A stretch of DNA of 46,863 nt from Bryobacteraceae bacterium (GTDB lineage: Bacteria; Acidobacteriota; Terriglobia; Bryobacterales; Bryobacteraceae): NCBI GenBank assembly GCA_025924475.1, contig JAICIH010000005.1:1-46863 (forward strand). The letters run 5' to 3'. How positions within the stretch are numbered: the first letter of the stretch is position 1; each line of letters begins with the position of its first letter. Of the stretch, positions 42,382-46,863 are shown piece by piece. A program made the translations under genes and the position numbers. The notes beneath the pieces are model-generated. The model made no database searches and was not told the origin of the DNA. It worked only from the letters and a program-made list of their open reading frames with translations.

Positions 42382-43776
42382 ATGAAAACTGTTTCGCTTG
42401 CGATTTTGCTCGCTGTTCAGGCAATCGCCCAGACAGGACGTGTCGATTTCGAAAAACAAAAAGCGGAAATTCTGGATCGCTACCGAGCGCTGATTCGCAT
42501 CAATACGAGCAGCCCGCCCGGGAATGAAACGCAAGCCGTCGAATATATTGAGAAAGCGCTGGCGGCGGATGGCATTCCTTCACAGACATTCGCGCTGAAT
42601 TCTCGCCGCGCGAATCTGGTGGCTCGATTGAAGGGCAACGGCAGCAAACGCCCGCTGTTGATTCTCGCGCACACCGATGTCGTACCGGTGCAGCGCGAGA
42701 AGTGGCCGGTAGACCCATTCGGAGCCATTTTGAAAGATGGCTACGTCTGGGGGCGCGGTTCTATGGACGACAAGCCGCATCTCACGGCAATGTTGATGAC
42801 GATGCTGCTACTCAAGCGCAGCGGCGCTCAGTTGGACCGCGACGTGATTTTCCTGGCGGAATCGGGCGAAGAGGCAGACCCCACAGGCGTGGGCATCAAC
42901 TTCATCGTCGGACAGCATTTCAAAGACATTGACGCTGAGTTCGCGATTACAGAGGGCGGCAGCGCCACGCTCGAAAACGGACGCGTGGTAGCGGTCAATA
43001 TTGGAACGGCAGAGAAACTGCCAGCGCGGGTGCGGCTGGTGGCGACCGGAACATCGGGACATGGATCGGTGCCGCGGCTCGACAATGCTTTGGTGCATCT
43101 GGCGGGCGCCGTTCAAAAGGTAGGCACGTGGGAAACACCAATGCGGCTGAACGATACCACGCGCACGTATTTCGAGAAGCTGGCGCAAATGAGCCTGCCG
43201 GAAAAAGCCGCACGCTACAACGCGCTCTTGAATCCAGCGAGCGCGGCAGCAGCGGACCGGTATCTGGCGGAGAACGAGCCCAGGCGATATTCCATGCTGC
43301 ATACTTCCGTAGTGCCTACGATGCTCAAGGCGGGTACGGGCGTCAACGTGATTCCGTCCGAAGCGGAAGCAACGCTCGACATTCGCGCGCTGCCGGGCGA
43401 AGATATTCCGGTGTTTTATGAGCAGATGAAACGCGTGATTGCGGACCCGGCGGTGCGCATCGAGCGGCTTCCGATGACGCGCCCGCCATCGCCCGCGTCC
43501 GGGCTCGATACCGAGATGTATAAAGCGCTCGGGCGCGTGGCGAAGCGCATGTACCCGCAGGCTACGGTTCTGCCGACGATGTCGACGGGCGCGAGCGACA
43601 TGGCGCAACTGCGCGCCAAAGGAATTCCGAGCTATGGAATCGGTCCGGCGGCGACGGAAGCGGACGCTATCCAGCACGGCGCGCATAGCGACGTAGAACG
43701 GCTGCGTGAGTCTTCGCTGTATCAGTTCGTGGAATTCACCTGGAATGCGGTGGTTGAAGTGTGCGTGGAGCACTAG
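42382..43776 (+). CDS. Secreted M20 family metallopeptidase
   Basis: 464 residues from the ATG at 42382. A signal peptide ends at about 17 (LAILLAVQAIAQ). Metal and catalytic residues of the M20 family are present: His97 and Asp99 (LAHTDVVP), Asp129 (GRGSMDDK), Glu163/Glu164 (AESGEEADP), an HGS segment in GTSGHGSVPR for the lid domain, and the late HGAHSDVERL histidines. It probably removes amino acids from small peptides or acylated amino acids in the periplasm. A possible -35 TTGACT lies at 42346-42351. The last 36 bases are duplicated after the palindromic element downstream. Confidence 0.92.
   Translation: MKTVSLAILLAVQAIAQTGRVDFEKQKAEILDRYRALIRINTSSPPGNETQAVEYIEKALAADGIPSQTFALNSRRANLVARLKGNGSKRPLLILAHTDVVPVQREKWPVDPFGAILKDGYVWGRGSMDDKPHLTAMLMTMLLLKRSGAQLDRDVIFLAESGEEADPTGVGINFIVGQHFKDIDAEFAITEGGSATLENGRVVAVNIGTAEKLPARVRLVATGTSGHGSVPRLDNALVHLAGAVQKVGTWETPMRLNDTTRTYFEKLAQMSLPEKAARYNALLNPASAAAADRYLAENEPRRYSMLHTSVVPTMLKAGTGVNVIPSEAEATLDIRALPGEDIPVFYEQMKRVIADPAVRIERLPMTRPPSPASGLDTEMYKALGRVAKRMYPQATVLPTMSTGASDMAQLRAKGIPSYGIGPAATEADAIQHGAHSDVERLRESSLYQFVEFTWNAVVEVCVEH
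43741..43776. repeat. Direct repeat, copy 1 (3' end of the peptidase gene)
   Basis: 36 bases TGGAATGCGG..GGAGCACTAG, the last 11 codons and stop of the peptidase. Matched at 43892-43927 with 4 differences. Confidence 0.8.
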
Positions 43777-43796
43777 ATCGGTTCCCTGACGCGTTT

Positions 43797-43891
43797 GGAA
43801 AAAATTGGGTACAGACAGCCGCGCCTGCATTGGCGCGATTGCCTTTCAGCTACTTAGCAACGACGCTTCAGTTCAGTCCCCAATTTTTTCC
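43797..43891. repeat. Palindromic intergenic element, copy 2
   Basis: 95 bp bounded by GGAAAAAATTGGG (43797-43809) and CCCAATTTTTTCC (43879-43891), a perfect 13-bp inverted repeat; the inner left end GTACAGACAGCCGCGCCTGC is identical to copy 1 at 27104. The arms differ from copy 1 by a paired change (A to G on the left, T to C on the right). It lies between convergent genes and may end transcription from both sides. Confidence 0.8.
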
Positions 43892-43927
43892 TGGAACGCG
43901 GTGGCGGAAGTGAGCGTGGAGCACTAG
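43892..43927. repeat. Direct repeat, copy 2 of the peptidase 3' end
   Basis: 36 bases TGGAACGCGG..GGAGCACTAG directly after the element; 32 of 36 bases match 43741-43776 and the reading frame would give WNAVAEVSVEH plus stop. Its final CTAG overlaps the stop codon of the opposite MarR gene. Confidence 0.8.
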
Positions 43928-44370
43928 GCGAGGGCGCGCAAGGTTTTTCGCAGGCGCTCGGGATCGCGCTCGGGAAGAGACGCTTCGATCTTGCGATGGG
44001 TATCCTCCCAAATGGGAACGGCGCGCGCCAGCAATGCCCGCCCTTTCTGGGTTAACGTGAGCAGACGGCTGCGCCGGTCGGCCTGATTGGTAGAAACTTT
44101 CACCAGGCCGCGGCGCTCCAAAGGCTTGAGCGCGGCGGTCAGGGTAGTCCGGTCCATCGCCAATAGCGACGCCACCGCCGCCATGGCGGACGGTTGGGGC
44201 CGGTTCAGCGACATCATCAGCGAGAATTGCCCGTTGGTCAGATTGAGCGGGCGCATGGTTTCATCAAAACGCCGGGCGAGCGCGCGGGCGGCACGCTGTA
44301 CATGAAGACACAGGCAACAATCGCGAACCAGAAGCGTCTTGTCGTATGAAACGCTGGCAGCGTGTGGCAT
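43924..44370 (-). CDS. MarR family transcriptional regulator
   Basis: 148 residues. Winged helix with LNLTNGQFSLMMSLN, helix MAAVASLLAMDRTTLTAALKPLERRGLV and wing TNQADRRSRLLTLTQKGRAL. The N-terminal helix carries DCCLCLHVQRA with Cys18, Cys19 and Cys21, the position used for thiol sensing in OhrR-like members, so it may respond to oxidants or electrophiles. It is divergent from the DUF899 gene (56 bases between starts), its probable target. Confidence 0.92.
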   Translation of the reverse strand: MPHAASVSYDKTLLVRDCCLCLHVQRAARALARRFDETMRPLNLTNGQFSLMMSLNRPQPSAMAAVASLLAMDRTTLTAALKPLERRGLVKVSTNQADRRSRLLTLTQKGRALLARAVPIWEDTHRKIEASLPERDPERLRKTLRALA

Positions 44371-44386
44371 ATACTAATAACGTTGA

Positions 44387-44406
44387 TACCAACCTAGTTT
44401 ACCAAC
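44387..44406. promoter_or_regulatory. Direct repeats between MarR and DUF899 genes (possible operator)
   Basis: TACCAAC at 44387-44393 is repeated at 44400-44406 with a 13-bp period; the first copy is also part of the dyad GTTG-ATAC-CAAC (44382-44393). Candidate binding sites of the MarR protein. Confidence 0.35.
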
Positions 44407-44426
44407 TTAGAACGGAGAAAGAAACA

Positions 44427-45152
44427 ATGCCCGATCATGCAGTCGTCTCTCGAGAAGAATGGCTGGCCGCGCGCAAGGTGCTGCTGGCAAGAGAAAAAGA
44501 AGCCACGCATCTGCGCGACAAGATCAATGCGGAGCGTTTGGCGCTGCCGTGGGTGAAGGTGGAGAAAAAATATGTTTTCGACACACCGCGCGGAAAGAAG
44601 ACGTTGGCCGAGCTGTTCGATGGCCGCAGCCAGCTCATCACATATCACTTCATGCTGGGGCCGGGCTGGGCGGCCGGTTGCCCGGGCTGCTCTTTCCTGT
44701 CGGATCATTTCGACGGCGCGCTTCCGCATCTGGAACACCACGATGTTACGTTGATCGCCGTCTCACGAGCTCCGCTGCCGGAGATAGAGGCTTATAAGGA
44801 ACGCATGGGATGGCAATTCCCCTGGGTATCCTCTTACGGCAACGATTTCAACTACGACTATCACGTCTCATTCACCAGCGAAGATCTGGCGTCCGGAAAG
44901 GTGATCTACAACTTTGGCGAGATGCCGGTTCCGGCCGGATCCAAAGAAACGGAACTGCCGGGCATGAGCGCCTTCTATAAAGATGAAGCCGGCGACGTCT
45001 TCCATACCTATTCGAGTTACGCGCGGGGACCCGAAGAATGGATCGGAGCGTTGATGATCCTGGATCGGGCGCCCAAGGGCCGCAACGAAAAGCGCACGAT
45101 GGATTTCGTGCGCCGTCACGATGAATACGAGGCGAAGGCGGTGGCGGTATGA
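44427..45152 (+). CDS. DUF899 family thioredoxin-like protein
   Basis: 241 residues from the ATG at 44427 (GGAG 14 bases upstream, and GAAAGAAA nearer). Family signatures: VSREEWLAARKVLL, LPWVKVEKKYVF, QLITYHFMLGP, then AAGCPGCSFLSDHFDG with a C-x-x-C pair (Cys85, Cys88), WVSSYGNDFNYDYHVSF and FHTYSSYARG. The fold is thioredoxin-like and the proteins are predicted dithiol-disulfide oxidoreductases of the cytoplasm; biochemical role unproven. The divergent Cys-bearing MarR regulator fits a thiol-stress context. The stop overlaps a 27-codon relic frame by 4 bases. Confidence 0.9.
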   Translation: MPDHAVVSREEWLAARKVLLAREKEATHLRDKINAERLALPWVKVEKKYVFDTPRGKKTLAELFDGRSQLITYHFMLGPGWAAGCPGCSFLSDHFDGALPHLEHHDVTLIAVSRAPLPEIEAYKERMGWQFPWVSSYGNDFNYDYHVSFTSEDLASGKVIYNFGEMPVPAGSKETELPGMSAFYKDEAGDVFHTYSSYARGPEEWIGALMILDRAPKGRNEKRTMDFVRRHDEYEAKAVAV

Positions 45153-45232
45153 AGCTGAATACGTTTCTAACTATGCTCCGCGACAAGTTCGGCACGTCGT
45201 GGATGATCATCAACCCGCGTCCAATGCAGTAG
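45149..45232 (+). pseudogene. 3' relic of a VOC/PhnB-type gene
   Basis: A 27-codon frame starting in an ATGA overlap with the DUF899 gene. The product ends MLRDKFGTSWMIINPRPMQ, which matches the typical C-terminus of PhnB/glyoxalase-like VOC proteins (..DKFG-x-x-W-M/Q-I..). The rest of such a protein is missing. It is probably what is left after an internal deletion; it might still be translated by coupling. Recognition is by motif only. Confidence 0.55.
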
Positions 45233-45233
45233 C

Positions 45234-46172
45234 GTGCATGAGATAGTAGCAGCCATGGGCTTCGCGACGAACAAACACCATGGCAGCGCCCGGACGGCGG
45301 TAACGTTGGGCGCGGTATTCCTGTTTTTCCTGGCAGGGCCGGCGCAACGATACGCATCGGCCCAGCCGGGAAGCGTGGCGGCTCCACGGGCGCCCGGCCA
45401 GAATCCCAACGGCATGCACATTTATATCTGGGCGGGTTTGAAGTCCCACTTACCGGGCCAGCACGACTACCCGCAGTTTCTTGCCGACTGGAGCAAGCTT
45501 CTTACTGAGCATGGTGCGGTCGTCGATGGCGCACTGCATCCGCCGACCAGCGCCGATCTCGAACATACGGACGTCGTGGTGATTTACAAAGGCGACGCGG
45601 GTTACCCGATCGAAAACGAAAAGGCCACGATCGAGGAGTTCGTTAAGCGCGGCGGCGGTCTGGTGAATTTTCATGACTCTCTATGCGGTCCCGACCCGGC
45701 GTATCTCGCAACGCTCCTTGGAGGCGCGAAGAAACACGGCGAAGTGAACTATACGTTGGATGCGCCCATTCATTACGACGTGGTGGATCGAGCGAACCCG
45801 ATCATGAAGGACATGTCCGACATCACGATCGAGGATGAAGCGTTTTTTGGTATGACGTGGGCGAAAGATCCGGCGATTCATGTGCTGGCGACCAACCGCA
45901 TTCCCCCGACGCGCAGTGCAGGCGATCACAAAGGAGAGGTGGTGCCGCAGTTCTGGACGTATGAACACACGCTTGCCGGCGGCCAGCCCGCACGCGCTTT
46001 CGTCTGGATGCAGGGCCATATCTACGCCAATTTTTCCAACTACCAGATCCAGCGGACGCTGCTGCGTGGAATTGCGTGGGCGGCGAAGAAGCCGGTGGAC
46101 GAACTCGTAGATTATGTGCCGCCGCCGCGGCCGGCGCGCTCGGGAATGCCGCGACCGAGCACGATTCAGTAA
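45234..46172 (+). CDS. Secreted ThuA-like domain protein
   Basis: 312 residues from GTG 45234; the ATG at 45255 is also possible. A hydrophobic signal (about 24-44, AVTLGAVFLFFLAGPAQ) precedes a ThuA/class-I glutamine-amidotransferase-like fold: AGLKSHLPGQHDYPQFL, HTDVVVIYKGDAGYP, FVKRGGGLVNFHDSLCG, the metal-like HYDVVDRANPIMKDM segment and ARAFVWMQGHIYANF. ThuA domains are linked to sugar (trehalose) use in Rhizobia; the precise role here is unknown. It follows the relic at 45149 by one base. Confidence 0.88.
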   Translation: MHEIVAAMGFATNKHHGSARTAVTLGAVFLFFLAGPAQRYASAQPGSVAAPRAPGQNPNGMHIYIWAGLKSHLPGQHDYPQFLADWSKLLTEHGAVVDGALHPPTSADLEHTDVVVIYKGDAGYPIENEKATIEEFVKRGGGLVNFHDSLCGPDPAYLATLLGGAKKHGEVNYTLDAPIHYDVVDRANPIMKDMSDITIEDEAFFGMTWAKDPAIHVLATNRIPPTRSAGDHKGEVVPQFWTYEHTLAGGQPARAFVWMQGHIYANFSNYQIQRTLLRGIAWAAKKPVDELVDYVPPPRPARSGMPRPSTIQ

Positions 46173-46181
46173 GGTAAGTTC

Positions 46182-46863
46182 TCAGGGTTCGAGGTGAACG
46201 GTCGCCGCCAGCCGGACTTCTTTTCGCGCGGCGCGATCTTCTACCACGATCTGGCCGTTTTCTATTCGGACGTCGTCCACTTTTTGTAAGCCTTCCGGGA
46301 CGCGCGTATAGAAGACGACAAAGCGCGTCGTGATCTTCGATTTCGCTGGAAGCCAGCGGTAGGTGGGTGTGTCGAACAGCGTGCCCATGCTGATTGCTTC
46401 TCGTCTGGGCACATCGAAGGGTTGCGTGCCGAATTCCATACCGCGGGAGAATTTTCCGGTGGACGGATAGTTGCCCCAATATTGAAGCCACGGATATTCC
46501 ACGCGCCGGAAAATGTAGCCGAGCAGGAGGCGTTTCTTCTTGTTGAGCGCGGTAGCCCATTCGAGCGCGCGATCGGGATCCATCAGCGTGGTGGCGTGGT
46601 CCAGATAGTGGGCATTCTCGGGAGTCTCGCGCAGATCGATGGACTCGCCATGCAAACCGGGCGCCAGCGGCCAGGTGAAATCTTTGTCGGGAGCCAGGCG
46701 GCGGACGCTCGGGCCGTTCATCGGCTGATCGTAGGGCCGCGTGCGCGAGCGGGAGCCGGATAGATCGACCACGGTTTCGCCCGAGGCGAGAAATGGTGAG
46801 CCGATGGTGGCGTGCTCCGCCCAATTCACCGGGCGATCGAAGCCGAGCTGATTGTCGAGCTCG
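46182..46863 (-). CDS. Secreted aldose-epimerase-like protein, incomplete at window end
   Basis: The frame is open from the right edge to the stop at 46182, at least 226 residues; a GTG at 46829 is not the true start because the frame continues through DNQLGFDRPVNW. Motifs such as EHATIGSPFL, DLSGSRSRTRPY, FTWPLAPG, LMDPDRALEWATALN and GTLFDTPTYRWLPAKSK resemble the beta-sandwich of galactose-mutarotase-like proteins (EHATIG contains a typical His). It is probably a secreted carbohydrate-binding or epimerase-like protein. It is convergent with the ThuA-like gene. Confidence 0.72.
   Translation of the reverse strand, partial: ELDNQLGFDRPVNWAEHATIGSPFLASGETVVDLSGSRSRTRPYDQPMNGPSVRRLAPDKDFTWPLAPGLHGESIDLRETPENAHYLDHATTLMDPDRALEWATALNKKKRLLLGYIFRRVEYPWLQYWGNYPSTGKFSRGMEFGTQPFDVPRREAISMGTLFDTPTYRWLPAKSKITTRFVVFYTRVPEGLQKVDDVRIENGQIVVEDRAARKEVRLAATVHLEP

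Noticed and set aside
42808..43830. 340-codon minus-strand frame opposite the M20 peptidase
   Set aside because: Antisense shadow; composition rich in Arg and His with no domain, while the plus strand has a complete metallopeptidase.
45823..46824. 333-codon minus-strand frame at the right end
   Set aside because: It overlaps the ThuA-like gene on one strand and the mutarotase-like frame on the same strand in another phase; both of those show clear family motifs.

Overview
The window looks like chromosomal DNA of an acidobacterium close to Candidatus Solibacter / Bryobacter. I infer this from four things: two PadR regulators each followed by a very large duplicated 'ADOP'-type ABC permease, two Oar-like TonB-dependent receptors of more than 1000 residues with an N-terminal carboxypeptidase-regulatory-like domain, a high number of secreted or Tat-exported enzymes, and moderately high GC. 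No tRNA, rRNA, CRISPR array, prophage or complete insertion sequence was found.

Layout. (1) 1-150: 5' part of an antitoxin-like gene running off the left edge. (2) 151-3395: hairpin repeat, then padR plus an ADOP permease broken by one frameshift. (3) 3386-4633: small membrane protein divergent from a short-chain dehydrogenase. (4) 4634-6300: a four-hairpin repeat, two single-domain response regulators that overlap tail to tail, and a 102-bp tandem duplication. (5) 6416-17663: one long same-strand run with almost no gaps: YtcJ-type amidohydrolase, IclR regulator, secreted Gfo/Idh/MocA oxidoreductase, exported amidohydrolase, double GNAT acetyltransferase, NAD-epimerase-like protein, an unannotated 41-residue Cys-containing ORF, an Oar-like TonB receptor and a glycoside-hydrolase-like protein. 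This reads as an uptake and breakdown unit for an unidentified carbohydrate or related small molecule. (6) 17801-25426: hybrid histidine kinase overlapping apt, then a compact housekeeping operon apt-ispE-prs-rplY-pth-rpsF-rpsR-rplI ending in a HEAT-repeat protein. (7) 25530-34882: secreted enzymes and exported oxidoreductases (DUF4434-like barrel protein, lytic transglycosylase, endonuclease/exonuclease/phosphatase, aldo/keto reductase, SDR, zinc-ribbon protein, GH43-like protein, beta-propeller protein). (8) 35157-39258: second TonB receptor with a matched divergent promoter pair, then an exported nitrilase-fold hydrolase. (9) 39352-43776: second padR-ADOP pair, intact, and a secreted M20 peptidase. 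(10) 43777-46863: palindromic element, MarR regulator divergent from a DUF899 protein, a 27-codon relic of a VOC/PhnB-type gene, a ThuA-like protein and an incomplete mutarotase-like protein.

The most interesting signals beyond ordinary annotation are: the 41-residue ORF with its own Shine-Dalgarno inside the catabolic operon; a chain of three ATGA junctions with two mini-ORFs between prs and rplY; two copies of a palindromic element with a compensatory base change, one flanked by a duplicated gene 3' end; perfect 12-bp palindromes across the start codons of both padR genes; and a phased 102-bp (34-codon) tandem repeat. All functions are read from sequence alone; no database search was run.
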